64,000 nucleotides of DNA from Priestia endophytica DSM 13796 (GCF_900115845.1 NZ_FOXX01000007.1:223979-287978); one strand, 5' to 3'. Positions 18,494 through 27,360 are shown, numbered from the stretch's first letter. Numbers and translations: made by a program. The notes: generated by a model from the sequence alone, not told the origin.

Positions 18494-18862
18494 ATGGATT
18501 TCACTAGGTTAGTAGAAGAGAAAATCAAGAAATCAATTGCTGACGGAGATTTTGAAAATCTAGAGGGAAAAGGAGAACCGCTCAAGCTAGAAGACTTATC
18601 ACATGTGCCAGAGGAACTTCGTACTAGCTATAAAATTTTGAAAAACTCAGGATATCTTCCTGAAGAAATGATGTTGAAAAAAAATATTGCAGAATTAGAA
18701 GATTTGCTTGCTGTTTGTGAGGGTAAAGAAGAAAAGGAGCATCTTGAGGAGAAAATAAGTGAGAAACTGCTTTGCTTTAATCTTTTGATGGAGAAAAGGA
18801 AGCTAAGCCATTCACGTGCATTCAAGCAATATCAATCTAAAATTCATAACCGCTTATTTTAA
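18494..18862 (+). CDS. DUF1992 (DnaJ-C28-like) protein
   Basis: A 122-residue acidic helical protein with the conserved DUF1992 pattern near the N-terminus: 'VEEKIKKSIADGDFENLEGKGEPLKLED' followed by 'LRTSYKILKNSGYLPEEMMLKKNI'. The same domain occurs in eukaryotic DNAJC28. No function is established. The ribosome binding site is AGAAGGAGATG. Confidence 0.82.
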   Translation: MDFTRLVEEKIKKSIADGDFENLEGKGEPLKLEDLSHVPEELRTSYKILKNSGYLPEEMMLKKNIAELEDLLAVCEGKEEKEHLEEKISEKLLCFNLLMEKRKLSHSRAFKQYQSKIHNRLF

Positions 18863-18912
18863 TAAAAGCGCTCCGAAATACAAGAACTATAAGTCAACAG
18901 GAGGAGCAACAA

Positions 18913-19746
18913 TTGAAAGCATTTATAATTGGATTACTAACATTGCTTATTGTTTTCCTTGGAATATGGAAAACACAAAAAGCCGTCGGTGAGCAAGGAC
19001 GATATGAACCTGTTTTGCTTCTCCATGGTTTTCTAGGTGGAGAACGTTCTTATAAGACTCTTATGGAGCGATTTGAGGAAAATGGCCAAGGATATAAAGC
19101 AGCTGTTTGTCGTGTTAATGAACGTGGTGTCGTTTCGTGTGAGCATAAATATCATTTTCAGCAAAAAACAGATCAGTTTCCTTTTGTACAAGTTATTTTT
19201 GAAGATGATCATGCAAGCATAAGTAAACAAGGAAAATGGGTCCAAAACGTAGTAAAAAAACTTAAAGAAAGTGAAAAAGTGGAAGGTTACCATCTTGTTG
19301 GTCATAGCATGGGTGGGCTTGCCGCTATTAAATATTTAGAAGAGACGAAAGATAAAAATGTTAAATCACTTACAACGATAGGTACCCCTGTTGGAGGATT
19401 AGATATTGATGAACTTGCTATAAACTATCCTAAAACAGAAAGCAATCGTATGTCAGAAGGAGCAAAAGATTTACAATATCACTCAGAAGCCATTACAAAA
19501 CTTCAAAAAGAAGCAACAAAGCTGAAAGAATTATGTATTCCGATTCTTTCAGTTGCTGGAAATGTAAAACATAAAGGTGGAGATGGAAGCGTTCTGACGG
19601 AAAGTGCGTTTACGTTAGAACACTATGTTCCTAACATAAAGAAAAAAGAGTTTCCTTTATTGCACTCAGCACTTCATGAAAGTTCTGCAGTTGATAAAGT
19701 TCTTTATACTTTTTTGAAGGACAGTGAAAAGGATGACCGCAGCTAG
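18913..19746 (+). CDS. DUF915-type alpha/beta hydrolase, membrane-anchored or secreted
   Basis: A 277-residue alpha/beta hydrolase of the DUF915 (cell-surface lipase-like) family. An N-terminal hydrophobic segment (residues 2-18) serves as signal or anchor. The oxyanion/lid start 'VLLLHGFLGGERSY' is followed by the nucleophile elbow GHSMGG with Ser near residue 133, the Asp/Gly-rich 'KGGDGSVL' and the His region 'LLHSALHES'. The substrate is unknown. The start is TTG 18913 with AGGAGGAG 6 bases upstream. Confidence 0.82.
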   Translation: MKAFIIGLLTLLIVFLGIWKTQKAVGEQGRYEPVLLLHGFLGGERSYKTLMERFEENGQGYKAAVCRVNERGVVSCEHKYHFQQKTDQFPFVQVIFEDDHASISKQGKWVQNVVKKLKESEKVEGYHLVGHSMGGLAAIKYLEETKDKNVKSLTTIGTPVGGLDIDELAINYPKTESNRMSEGAKDLQYHSEAITKLQKEATKLKELCIPILSVAGNVKHKGGDGSVLTESAFTLEHYVPNIKKKEFPLLHSALHESSAVDKVLYTFLKDSEKDDRS

Positions 19747-19765
19747 CGGTCATCCTTTTTATTTG
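19729..19765. terminator. Terminator between the hydrolase and the aminotransferase
   Basis: A GGATGACCGC / GCGGTCATCC stem that includes the hydrolase stop codon is followed by TTTTTATTT. The two genes converge here and the hairpin may serve both strands. Confidence 0.85.
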
Positions 19766-20842
19766 TTAATCAATTTTAAGTGTCCAGTTCAGTTCATCCT
19801 CTACAGAACCTGTTTGAATACCTGTAATTGTATTGTAAATGTCTAGAGAAAGCTGACCAGGTTTTCCATTACCTACTGTTAATTCACGTTCTCCCCATTT
19901 TAATTTTCCAACTGGAGAGATGACCGCAGCTGTACCTGTTCCAAAAATCTCTTCTAATTCCCCACGTTCATATGCTTCAAAAATTTCTTCAACTGAAATA
20001 CGTTTTTGTTCAACTGGAATATTCCAATGTTCGAGAAGTTCAATCACTGAAGTTCTTGTAATCCCATCTAAAATACTTCCGCTAAGTTCAGGTGTATAAA
20101 CTTTTCCACCGATTTTGAAGAAGATATTCATACTTCCTACTTCTTCAACATATTTCTTTTCAATCGCATCAAGCCAAAGCACTTGATCAAAGCCAAGTTT
20201 CTCTGCTTCTGTTTGAGCACGAAGGCTTCCTGCATAGTTTCCTGCTGTTTTAGCAATCCCTACGCCACCGCGTACAGCACGAACATATTCATTTTCAACG
20301 TAAATGCTAACAGGTTGAAGCTGCTCACCGCTGTTGTAATACGCACCAACAGGAGAAAGAATGATCATAAATTTATATGTTGATGAAGGACGTACCCCTA
20401 AAAATGCGTCTGTTGCAATAATAAATGGACGAATGTAAAGAGAACACCCTTCTTCAGTTGGAATCCAATCTTTGTCAATTTCGATTAAGTTTTTTAAAGC
20501 TTCCATTGCTAAATCTTCAGGGATTTCCGGCATGCTTAAACGTTCGTTAGATAGATTCATTCGTTTTACGTTTTTAAGAGGTCTAAAGAGTTGAACACGA
20601 TTGTCCGATGTTCTGTATGCTTTAAGGCCTTCGAATACCGCTTGACCGTAATGGAATACCATTGAAGATGGCTCTAAAGTAAGCGGAGCGTAAGGAGTGA
20701 TTCTTGGACTATGCCACCCTTTGTCAGTAGAGTAATCCATTGTAAACATATGGTCTGTAAAAAATTTTCCGAAACCAAGTTCACTGTGTTTGGGTTTTGT
20801 TTTTTTCTGAGAAGTTTTTGTTACTTCAATTGTTTGTAGCAT
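19766..20842 (-). CDS. ilvE: Branched-chain amino-acid aminotransferase
   Basis: A 358-residue class IV PLP aminotransferase that interconverts Leu/Ile/Val with their 2-oxo acids. It belongs to the larger BCAT-II type, like B. subtilis IlvK/YwaA. The Schiff-base Lys is in 'GIAKTAGNYAGSLRAQ' (near residue 198), with 'YIRPFIIATDAFLGVRP' and 'EEIFGTGTAAVISPVG' as further family motifs. The start is ATG 20842 behind GAGGTG; an in-frame upstream ATG at 20875 has no such site. A partial CodY-box-like sequence (AATTTTC plus degenerate second half) lies at about 20868-20882. Confidence 0.9.
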   Translation of the reverse strand: MLQTIEVTKTSQKKTKPKHSELGFGKFFTDHMFTMDYSTDKGWHSPRITPYAPLTLEPSSMVFHYGQAVFEGLKAYRTSDNRVQLFRPLKNVKRMNLSNERLSMPEIPEDLAMEALKNLIEIDKDWIPTEEGCSLYIRPFIIATDAFLGVRPSSTYKFMIILSPVGAYYNSGEQLQPVSIYVENEYVRAVRGGVGIAKTAGNYAGSLRAQTEAEKLGFDQVLWLDAIEKKYVEEVGSMNIFFKIGGKVYTPELSGSILDGITRTSVIELLEHWNIPVEQKRISVEEIFEAYERGELEEIFGTGTAAVISPVGKLKWGERELTVGNGKPGQLSLDIYNTITGIQTGSVEDELNWTLKID

Positions 20843-21086
20843 ATTTCTTACACCTCTTATAAAAAGAATTTTCAATCTATTTTTTTATTTTATGATATTA
20901 CTCTATATTAATTTAAGTAATAACGCAATCGTTAGAAAACGCTTACGATATAAAAAATAAGAATTTATTCACTTTCTAAATGGTTTACTATGTTTAATAA
21001 ATAAAACTCATCACTTGTCATATTAAGAAAATGAGTATGATAGAATAAGAGGATTAAAATTTTTGACGAAAAAAGGAGCGAAAAAC

Positions 21087-21692
21087 ATGCTGTATTTAGT
21101 TCGCCATGGTCAAACTGATTGGAATAAAAATGGACTCGTTCAAGGGCAGACAGATATTTCATTGAATAGTACAGGAGTTGAGCAAGCTCAGGCGTTAGCA
21201 AAACGGTTTCAAAAGGAAAATATTGATGTGATTTATGCTAGTGATCTTAAGCGTGCGTATGGAACTGCTGAAGAAATTGCAAAAGTAAAAAACATGAGAG
21301 TATCAGAAGGCCTTCGGGAACTTCGTGAACGATCATTTGGGGAGCTAGAAGGAGCGGAGATTCCTTTGTTGCAAGAAAAATTCCCTAATCTCGGTACAGA
21401 TTGGAAAGAGGATCTTCCTCTTAATATAGAATCACTAGGAAACATGCAAAAACGAATGGTGAAGGAACTTACAAATATTATGACCCATCATCAAGGTGAG
21501 GATGTTCTTGTTGTAAGCCATGGAGCAGCTATTAACGTATTTATTCATTATGTTACAAGCGGGGAAAATGGAACAGGAAAAATGGTTTTAGCAAACACAG
21601 CTGTTAGCACATTTACTTTTGAAAATAAAAAATGGGCCATAGGTACGCTAAATGATGCATCACATTGGATAAAAGAAGCGAAAAGTAGCTAA
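21087..21692 (+). CDS. Histidine phosphatase family protein
   Basis: A 201-residue protein of the phosphoglycerate-mutase-like histidine phosphatase superfamily. The phospho-acceptor motif LVRHGQTDWN is at residues 4-13 and the second catalytic His is in 'DVLVVSHGAAI' near residue 150. The sequence is like PhoE/YhfR-type broad phosphatases rather than glycolytic GpmA. The start is ATG 21087 behind AAAGGAGCG; the in-frame TTG at 21063 is upstream of that site. Confidence 0.87.
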   Translation: MLYLVRHGQTDWNKNGLVQGQTDISLNSTGVEQAQALAKRFQKENIDVIYASDLKRAYGTAEEIAKVKNMRVSEGLRELRERSFGELEGAEIPLLQEKFPNLGTDWKEDLPLNIESLGNMQKRMVKELTNIMTHHQGEDVLVVSHGAAINVFIHYVTSGENGTGKMVLANTAVSTFTFENKKWAIGTLNDASHWIKEAKSS

Positions 21693-21719
21693 AAAGTTGT
21701 GAAAAAATGTCTTATTTTG

Positions 21720-21904
21720 TTGACATGTGTCGAAATGTGTAGTAAATTTGTAAATAACTTATTAATACTGTAACAAAAAACATCTGAAAAAGCGATCAAA
21801 TTTTACATTTGACGTTTTACTATTCTCTTTTTTAGTCTTTATTTATTCTGTGATCCCAACCTCACATTACGATCTTCCAGTCATCGTAATGTGGGGTTTT
21901 TTAA
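21720..21904 (+). ncRNA. Candidate small RNA with its own promoter and terminator
   Basis: TTGACA (21720-21725), a 17-base spacer and TAAATT (21743-21748) form a plausible sigma-A promoter just after the histidine phosphatase. A strong terminator (CCTCACATTACGAT / ATCGTAATGTGGGG, then TTTTTT) ends at about 21903. The stretch between holds no convincing reading frame, giving a candidate RNA of about 150 nt. The alternative is that this is only the 3' UTR terminator of the phosphatase gene. Confidence 0.4.
21856..21904 (+). terminator. Strong Rho-independent terminator
   Basis: A 14-bp stem with one G-U pair and a 9-base loop is followed by six T. It lies 165 bases past the phosphatase stop. 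Confidence 0.88.
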
Positions 21905-22023
21905 TGTCTTGAAAATATATACTGTAGAAGCTTAGAGTTGATAGCTGAGACGTTCAGAAGCAAAGGAAAACAAGAAAGATAACCGTGTATGAAACGTTAA
22001 AAAGGAGGTGTGCAGTCACTTTT

Positions 22024-22037
22024 TGTAAGCGATTACA
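22024..22037 (+). promoter_or_regulatory. Perfect cre (CcpA site) upstream of the first arginase
   Basis: TGTAAGCGATTACA matches the consensus TGWAANCGNTNWCA at every position. It lies 33 bases before the start codon of the first arginase, where a bound CcpA would block transcription when glucose is present. Confidence 0.7.
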
Positions 22038-22069
22038 ATATAGATAAATTACCGAAGGAGGAGAGAATG

Positions 22070-22972
22070 ATGAAACAGAAGATTTCCATTATTGGCGTGC
22101 CAATGGACCTTGGTCAAATGAGGCGAGGAGTTGATATGGGACCTAGCGCAGTCAGGTATGCTGACTTAAGTGAAAGACTAAAAAAGTTGAATTATGATGT
22201 TACGGATGAAGGAGATATCGAAATTGAAATTAAAGAAAGAGCAGACCTTCATGATTATACATCTTTAAAAAATCTAGAAGCTGTAACAAAGGGAAATGAG
22301 CGACTAAGCACAAAAGTAAGGGAAGTGGTGGAAAAAGGAAACTTTCCTCTTGTGATTGGGGGAGATCATAGTATAGCAATTGGTACGCTTGCAGGAGTAG
22401 GAAAACGGGCTAACAATCTAGGGGTGATTTGGTATGACGCGCATGGAGATTTAAATACACTTGAAACCTCTCCATCAGGGAATGTCCATGGCATGCCGCT
22501 TGCAGTTAGCTTAGGAATAGGACATGAAAAACTAACGAATATAGGCGGATATATGCCAAAGCTAAAACCAGAAAATGTAGTAATAATTGGGGCTCGCTCT
22601 CTAGATGATGGAGAGAAAAAATTAATCCGTGATAAGGGAATTAAAGTCTATACAATGCATGAGATTGATCGATTAGGAATGACCAAAGTAATGGAGGAGA
22701 CTATCTCTTATTTAAAGAAACGTACAGATCAAGTTCATCTTTCTCTTGATTTGGACGGTTTAGATCCAAGAGAAGCTCCTGGAGTTGGTACTCCTGTTGT
22801 TGGAGGGATTAGTTATAGAGAAAGTCATTTAGCAATGGAAATGCTTGCAGAAGCAGAATTTATTACTTCAGCTGAATTTGTAGAGATAAATCCAATACTT
22901 GATAACTCCAACAAAACTGCCGAAGTTGCGGTTGCTTTAATCGGTTCTTTACTAGGAGAAAAGCTTCTTTAA
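22070..22972 (+). CDS. rocF: Arginase (first copy)
   Basis: A 300-residue Mn-dependent arginase that splits arginine into ornithine and urea. The metal ligands are in GGDHS, DAHGD and 'SLDLDGLDP'. The N-terminus 'ISIIGVPMDLGQMRRGVDMGPSA' is typical of RocF. Two tandem ATG codons (22067, 22070) follow AAGGAGGAG; 22070 gives the better spacing and matches the paralogue at 26164. A GTG at 22010 with a close Shine-Dalgarno is rejected as too tight. A perfect cre lies in the leader. No -24/-12 promoter was seen here, unlike for rocD and rocE. Confidence 0.92.
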   Translation: MKQKISIIGVPMDLGQMRRGVDMGPSAVRYADLSERLKKLNYDVTDEGDIEIEIKERADLHDYTSLKNLEAVTKGNERLSTKVREVVEKGNFPLVIGGDHSIAIGTLAGVGKRANNLGVIWYDAHGDLNTLETSPSGNVHGMPLAVSLGIGHEKLTNIGGYMPKLKPENVVIIGARSLDDGEKKLIRDKGIKVYTMHEIDRLGMTKVMEETISYLKKRTDQVHLSLDLDGLDPREAPGVGTPVVGGISYRESHLAMEMLAEAEFITSAEFVEINPILDNSNKTAEVAVALIGSLLGEKLL

Positions 22973-23013
22973 CAAGAAAGAACTCTCTAAACTTAGAGAG
23001 TTCTTTCTTGTTA
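22971..23013. terminator. Bidirectional terminator between rocF copy 1 and rocD
   Basis: A very long perfect stem (AACAAGAAAGAACTCTCTAA and its complement) separates two convergent genes. Confidence 0.88.
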
Positions 23014-23032
23014 AGGGAAGACCGTTATTTTA

Positions 23033-24238
23033 CTAATTAGAAAGCACAGAGTGAATTTTACGAATAGCCCAATCCAAATCTTCTTGAGAAATAATAAGTG
23101 GTGGTGCAAAGCGAATGACAGTATTATGTGTTTCTTTACAAAGAAGTCCTTCTTCTTTCAGACGTTCACAATAAGGGCGAGCAGATGTTGTTAACTCTAC
23201 GCCAATAAAAAGGCCGCGCCCTCGAATTTCCTTAATAAGGGAGCTGTTAATTTTCTTTAGTTGTTCCTTAAAATATTCACCTAATCTGAAAGAGCGTTCT
23301 GCTAAATGTTCCTCTTCTAACACTTGGAGAGAAGCTAATGACACGGCACAAGCTAGAGGGTTTCCGCCAAATGTCGAACCGTGTGAACCAGGATTAAAAA
23401 CGCCTAGAATATCTTTGTTTGCTACAACGCAAGAGATAGGAAAAACCCCACCTCCTAATGCTTTACCTAGGATAAGCATATCAGGTTCCACATCTTCCCA
23501 ATCGCATGCAAACATTTTACCAGTACGAGCTAAACCAACTTGAATTTCGTCTGCAATAAATAAAACATCTTCCTTTTTACATATGTTTGCTGCTGCTTTT
23601 AAAAAACCTTCTGGGGGTAAAACAATGCCAGCTTCCCCTTGAATCGGTTCAATAAGAAAAGCAACTGTGTTTGGTGTAATAGCTTTTTGTAAAGCTTCTA
23701 AGTCACCGTAAGGAATTCGTTTTATCCCAGGAAGCAGTGGACCAAATCCTTGCTTATATTCTTCTTCAGATGAAAGCGAAACAGCCGACATTGTTCTTCC
23801 ATGGAAATTTCCATCACACGCGATAATTTCTGCTTTATTTTCTTCAATCTGCTTGTTTGTATATCCCCATCGTCTTGCAGCTTTAATAGCTGTTTCAACA
23901 GCTTCTGCTCCTGTGTTCATTGGGAGAGCCATCTCTTTTTTTGTCAGTTTACAAATTGTTTCATACCAAGGACCGAGTTGATCGCTATGAAAAGCACGAG
24001 ACGTGAGCGTTACACGATCTGCTTGTTTTTTTAATGCATCAATAATTTTTGGATGACGATGCCCTTGGTTAACAGCTGAATAAGCGCTAAGCATATCCAT
24101 ATAACGATTTCCTTCAGGGTCTTTTACCCATACTCCTTCAGCTCCTGAGATAACGATTGGAAGAGGATGATAATTATTTGCTCCATATGCTTCTGTTTGC
24201 TTAATAACTTCTTCAGAATAACTGTATTTTAAACTCAT
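23033..24238 (-). CDS. rocD: Ornithine aminotransferase
   Basis: A 401-residue class III PLP aminotransferase that converts ornithine and 2-oxoglutarate to glutamate semialdehyde and glutamate, the step after arginase. Visible motifs are '[19 protein letters not shown]', '[12 protein letters not shown]', '[14 protein letters not shown]' and the PLP Lys in '[11 protein letters not shown]' (near residue 259). The length equals B. subtilis RocD. The start is ATG 24238 with AGGAGG upstream on the minus strand. It is transcribed divergently from rocR and has a -24/-12 promoter at 24341-24359. Confidence 0.95.
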   Translation of the reverse strand: MSLKYSYSEEVIKQTEAYGANNYHPLPIVISGAEGVWVKDPEGNRYMDMLSAYSAVNQGHRHPKIIDALKKQADRVTLTSRAFHSDQLGPWYETICKLTKKEMALPMNTGAEAVETAIKAARRWGYTNKQIEENKAEIIACDGNFHGRTMSAVSLSSEEEYKQGFGPLLPGIKRIPYGDLEALQKAITPNTVAFLIEPIQGEAGIVLPPEGFLKAAANICKKEDVLFIADEIQVGLARTGKMFACDWEDVEPDMLILGKALGGGVFPISCVVANKDILGVFNPGSHGSTFGGNPLACAVSLASLQVLEEEHLAERSFRLGEYFKEQLKKINSSLIKEIRGRGLFIGVELTTSARPYCERLKEEGLLCKETHNTVIRFAPPLIISQEDLDWAIRKIHSVLSN

Positions 24239-24557
24239 TGTAAAACCTCCTAATTTATCCTTAATCATGTAGTAGTTCCTGTTTATTCGGACTATAAGCA
24301 CAGGAAAGAGAAAGCGTTTTGTGCTTCTGTCTACTTTATAATGCAAGAACTGTGCCAACTATTTTTTTGCTGTAAGAATAGGCTAGCTCTAAAAATATGA
24401 AGATAAAAAGCAAAAAAAATAAGCGTTTATGGAGAGAAATAAGCATTAAAATTTGGCATTTTCTTTTATCTCGTCAGAAATATTATAAAAAATTTTGCGT
24501 ATTAAAATTGTTTCTGATTAAATAAAAAACAAGCAGTGTAAAAAGGAGCGAACTTAG
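24239..24557. promoter_or_regulatory. rocD-rocR divergent control region
   Basis: Besides the sigma-54 promoter of rocD this 319-base region has no gene. A TTTGGCA at about 24453-24459, roughly 95 bases upstream of the -24 element, resembles half of the TGCCAA-N5-TTGGCA repeat found before rocE and may be part of a RocR activating sequence. Confidence 0.4.
24341..24359 (-). promoter_or_regulatory. Sigma-54 (SigL) promoter of rocD
   Basis: Read on the minus strand the sequence is TTGGCAC-N5-TTGCAT, an essentially perfect -24/-12 element. It lies about 105 bases before the rocD start, directly in front of the activator gene rocR. In B. subtilis rocDEF uses this type of promoter with RocR. Confidence 0.88.
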
Positions 24558-25967
24558 ATGCATGAAAATAATGTGGAATATTTAAAATATTTAAAGCGAA
24601 CTTATGAGCGAATTATGGATGAACTAGATGTTGGATTACATGTTGTAAATAAAGATGGTAAAACCATTTTGTATAACAAAAAGATGATGGAAATGGAATT
24701 TATGAAAAGTGAAGATGTGTTAGATAAAGATTTACTTGAAGTGTTTATGTTTAAAAAAGGTCAACAAAGTACATTGCTTAGAGCATTAGAGGCAGGGGAA
24801 GAAACAAAAAACGAGAAGCAAACGTACTTTAACAATAAAGGGAAAGAAGTAACAACGGTCAACAATACATTTCCTATCATAGAAAAAACGGAGATCCAAG
24901 GGGCAGTGGAAATTGCACGGGATATTACCAAGATTGAGAGGTTAGTAAGAGAGAATATAAAGAGAAAGAAAGAAAGTAAGTTTACTTTTGAGAACATTAT
25001 TGGGAAAAGCTCAGCTATTCAAGAAGTAATTGAAAGTGCTAAACGAGCAACGCGTACCTCGTCTTACGTACTGATTGTAGGAGAAACAGGAACAGGTAAA
25101 GAGCTTTTTGCTCAAGGAATCCATTACGAGAGCAATCGTGCATCACGTCCTTTTATTTCTCAAAACTGTGCTGCTCTTCCAGATAACTTGATTGAAAGCT
25201 TGCTTTTTGGTACAAAACGAGGTGCTTTTACAGGGGCTGCTGATCATGCAGGATTATTTCAACAAGCAGAAGGAGGAACCTTGCTTCTCGATGAGATTAA
25301 TTCTTTAAATATTCATCTTCAAGCTAAGCTGTTGCGTGTTTTGCAAGAAAAGAAGGTGAAGAGAATAGGAGATACGAAGGAAACGTCTGTTGATGTAAGA
25401 ATTATTGCACATATTAACGAAGATCCAATTGATGCTATTGCAAATAAGCATTTACGAAAAGATTTATATTATCGTTTAGGAGTTGTGACCCTTTTTATTC
25501 CACCGTTACGAGAAAGAAAAGAAGATATTCCGCTTCTTGCTCAGCATTTTATTCTAAAATATAATAAGCTTTTTCAGATGGATGTCCAAAAGATAAGTGA
25601 AGATGTTTTACAACTATTTTTATCTTATGAATGGCCCGGTAATGTAAGGGAGCTAGAGCATGTTATTGAGGCTGCCATGAATATTATGGGGGATGAGGAG
25701 GAGAGGATTGAACGTTATCATCTACCTATGCAATATAGAGCGAAATGGGAAGCGCGTGAAGAAGTAGAAGAGAAAGATCCTTTGTTTAAAATGAAGGCTT
25801 TTCAAACTCTTTCTCTGAAAGACCAAATGAAGTCATTTGAGAGATATTGTATTGTCCATGCTTTAAGAGAAAACAATTTTAAAATCTCGAAAACAGCTCA
25901 TGTGCTAGGATTAAGTCGTCAAAGTTTACAATATCGAATGAAGAGGTTAAATATTGAGAAAGAATGA
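24558..25967 (+). CDS. rocR: Sigma-54-dependent transcriptional activator RocR
   Basis: A 469-residue NtrC/NifA-type activator. An N-terminal PAS-like sensor (about 10-130) is followed by a AAA+ domain with Walker A GETGTGKE (about 175), the sigma-54 contact loop GAFTGA (about 221), Walker B 'GGTLLLDEIN' and the arginine finger region, and then a Fis-type helix-turn-helix at the C-terminus ('KISKTAHVLGLSRQSLQYRMKRL'). RocR of B. subtilis responds to ornithine/citrulline and activates the roc operons. Its position next to rocD and the -24/-12 promoters supports the same role. Confidence 0.93.
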   Translation: MHENNVEYLKYLKRTYERIMDELDVGLHVVNKDGKTILYNKKMMEMEFMKSEDVLDKDLLEVFMFKKGQQSTLLRALEAGEETKNEKQTYFNNKGKEVTTVNNTFPIIEKTEIQGAVEIARDITKIERLVRENIKRKKESKFTFENIIGKSSAIQEVIESAKRATRTSSYVLIVGETGTGKELFAQGIHYESNRASRPFISQNCAALPDNLIESLLFGTKRGAFTGAADHAGLFQQAEGGTLLLDEINSLNIHLQAKLLRVLQEKKVKRIGDTKETSVDVRIIAHINEDPIDAIANKHLRKDLYYRLGVVTLFIPPLRERKEDIPLLAQHFILKYNKLFQMDVQKISEDVLQLFLSYEWPGNVRELEHVIEAAMNIMGDEEERIERYHLPMQYRAKWEAREEVEEKDPLFKMKAFQTLSLKDQMKSFERYCIVHALRENNFKISKTAHVLGLSRQSLQYRMKRLNIEKE

Positions 25968-25999
25968 AAGGAAAAAGTGTGAGTATACAGTTGTTTTTC

Positions 26000-26032
26000 T
26001 TGTGATCTATAACTAAAAAGACCTCCTCACAA
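26000..26032. repeat. Inverted repeat CTTGTGA...TCACAAG
   Basis: Two 7-base arms are separated by about 19 bases between rocR and the second arginase. It could be a weak terminator or an operator. Confidence 0.35.
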
Positions 26033-26062
26033 GCAGAATAACAAGCTAAAAAGCAAAAATAT

Positions 26063-26091
26063 TTGACAATTTAAATATGTATAAATAATCA
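26063..26091 (+). promoter_or_regulatory. Candidate promoter with ARG-box-like site before the second arginase
   Basis: TTGACA at 26063-26068 is followed at 26078-26091 by TGTATAAATAATCA, which differs at two positions from the AhrC/ArgR consensus TGAATWWWWATTCA. The -10 (TAATCA) is poor and overlaps the box. AhrC regulates roc genes in B. subtilis. Confidence 0.4.
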
Positions 26092-26163
26092 AAAAAATGT
26101 CGAGTTGAGTCATTTACCCTTTATCACTTACACTAAAAGATAAGAAACGAGAGGGGGAGAAAC

Positions 26164-27102
26164 ATGAAAAGAGAAATTTCGATTATTGGAGCACCAATGG
26201 ATTTAGGTCAAGCAAGAAGAGGGGTAGATATGGGGCCAAGCGCAATTAGATGTGCAGGCTTAAGTGAAAGACTACAACGTTTAGGATACGAAGTTTATGA
26301 TGAGGGAGACATTGAAATCGAAATTAGAGAAAGAGCAAAATCAACGTCATCTACTCACTTAAAAAACTTAGAGGCTGTTGCAGAAGGAAATCAACGGCTG
26401 TGTACAAAAATCCAAGAGGTCATTAGTTTAGGACGTTTTCCACTTGTTGTTGGTGGAGATCATAGCATTGCGATTGGAACGCTTGCAGGTGTATCAAAAC
26501 GTGCTGAAAATTTAGGCGTGATTTGGTATGACGCACATGGTGATTTAAATACAGCTGAAACATCGCCATCAGGAAATATCCACGGTATGCCGCTTGCTGT
26601 AAGTTTAGGAATGGGTCATCCTCTTCTAACAAACATCGGTGGATACCTTCCAAAAGTAAAGCCAGAAAACATCGTTATTATTGGAGCTCGTTCTCTTGAT
26701 GTAGGAGAAAAAGAATTAATAAGAGAAAAAGGAATTCGCGTATATACAATGCATGAGATTGATCGTTTGGGAATGACAAAGGTAATGGAGGAAGCGGTTT
26801 CATACTTGAAAGAAAGAACAGATCACGTTCATCTTTCACTTGATTTAGATGGACTTGATCCAAAAGAAGCTCCTGGTGTCGGAACTCCTGTTGTGGGTGG
26901 AATTAGCTATAGAGAAAGTCATCTTGCTATGGAAATGCTAGCAGAAGCTAATTTTATTACATCTGCTGAATTTGTCGAAATTAATCCTATTTTAGATGAC
27001 CTTAATCGAACAGCTGAAGTCGCTGTTGCATTAGTTGGTTCTCTTTTAGGAGAAAACCTGCTCTTCGAACAAAAAAACCTGCTTACGTTAACTTCATCTT
27101 GA
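26164..27102 (+). CDS. rocF: Arginase (second copy)
   Basis: A 312-residue arginase paralogue of the gene at 22070. By my count 45 of the first 60 residues are identical, and the similarity is higher later. All Mn-binding motifs (GGDHS, DAHGD, 'SLDLDGLDP') are intact. It has a 12-residue C-terminal extension compared with the first copy. It starts at ATG behind GAGGGGGAG. The upstream DNA has no cre but has an ARG-box-like site, so the two copies seem to be regulated differently. Confidence 0.92.
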   Translation: MKREISIIGAPMDLGQARRGVDMGPSAIRCAGLSERLQRLGYEVYDEGDIEIEIRERAKSTSSTHLKNLEAVAEGNQRLCTKIQEVISLGRFPLVVGGDHSIAIGTLAGVSKRAENLGVIWYDAHGDLNTAETSPSGNIHGMPLAVSLGMGHPLLTNIGGYLPKVKPENIVIIGARSLDVGEKELIREKGIRVYTMHEIDRLGMTKVMEEAVSYLKERTDHVHLSLDLDGLDPKEAPGVGTPVVGGISYRESHLAMEMLAEANFITSAEFVEINPILDDLNRTAEVAVALVGSLLGENLLFEQKNLLTLTSS

Positions 27103-27129
27103 TAAAGACTAAAAGATTAAGTGAATAGA

Positions 27130-27190
27130 AAACAAGATAACCAATCTCCTGTTAATTTTTTATGGCAGTGATGATTGGTCTCTTTTTTAG
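27130..27190 (+). terminator. Probable terminator after the second arginase
   Basis: ACCAATC and GATTGGT arms with a long loop are followed by CTCTTTTTT. The long loop lowers confidence. Confidence 0.45.
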
Positions 27191-27197
27191 TAAGGAA

Positions 27198-27214
27198 TGC
27201 CAAGTTTTTTGGCA
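27198..27214. promoter_or_regulatory. Inverted repeat TGCCAA-N5-TTGGCA, candidate RocR activating sequence
   Basis: A perfect 6-bp inverted repeat with a 5-base spacer lies about 65 bases upstream of the -24 element of rocE, the usual place for an enhancer-binding activator. Confidence 0.5.
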
Positions 27215-27275
27215 GGATAATTAAAAATTGGGCGTTTATATTAATCTGAATACTCGTTTAACTAGGAATGTTTAT

Positions 27276-27294
27276 ATGGCATAAAACTTGCACT
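27276..27294 (+). promoter_or_regulatory. Sigma-54 (SigL) promoter of rocE
   Basis: TGGCAT-N5-TTGCAC with exactly 10 bases between the invariant GG (27278-27279) and GC (27290-27291). It lies 66 bases before the permease start. Confidence 0.78.
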
Positions 27295-27360
27295 ATATAT
27301 TTAACAAGTAAAAGATAGCTTACTCACTTGATCAGAGATAGAAAACGAAAGGGTGTTTCT

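Noticed and set aside
20934..20947. cre-like sequence upstream of ilvE
   Set aside because: It has two mismatches to the consensus at the outer positions; not strong enough to list.
21720..21904. SR1 small RNA
   Set aside because: The position near arginase is tempting, but no SR1P-like coding sequence is present; only a generic sRNA candidate is claimed.
22010..22069. 20-codon N-terminal extension of the first arginase from GTG 22010
   Set aside because: The Shine-Dalgarno is only about one base from that GTG, while ATG 22070 has a strong site and matches the paralogue; the extension would also cover the cre site.
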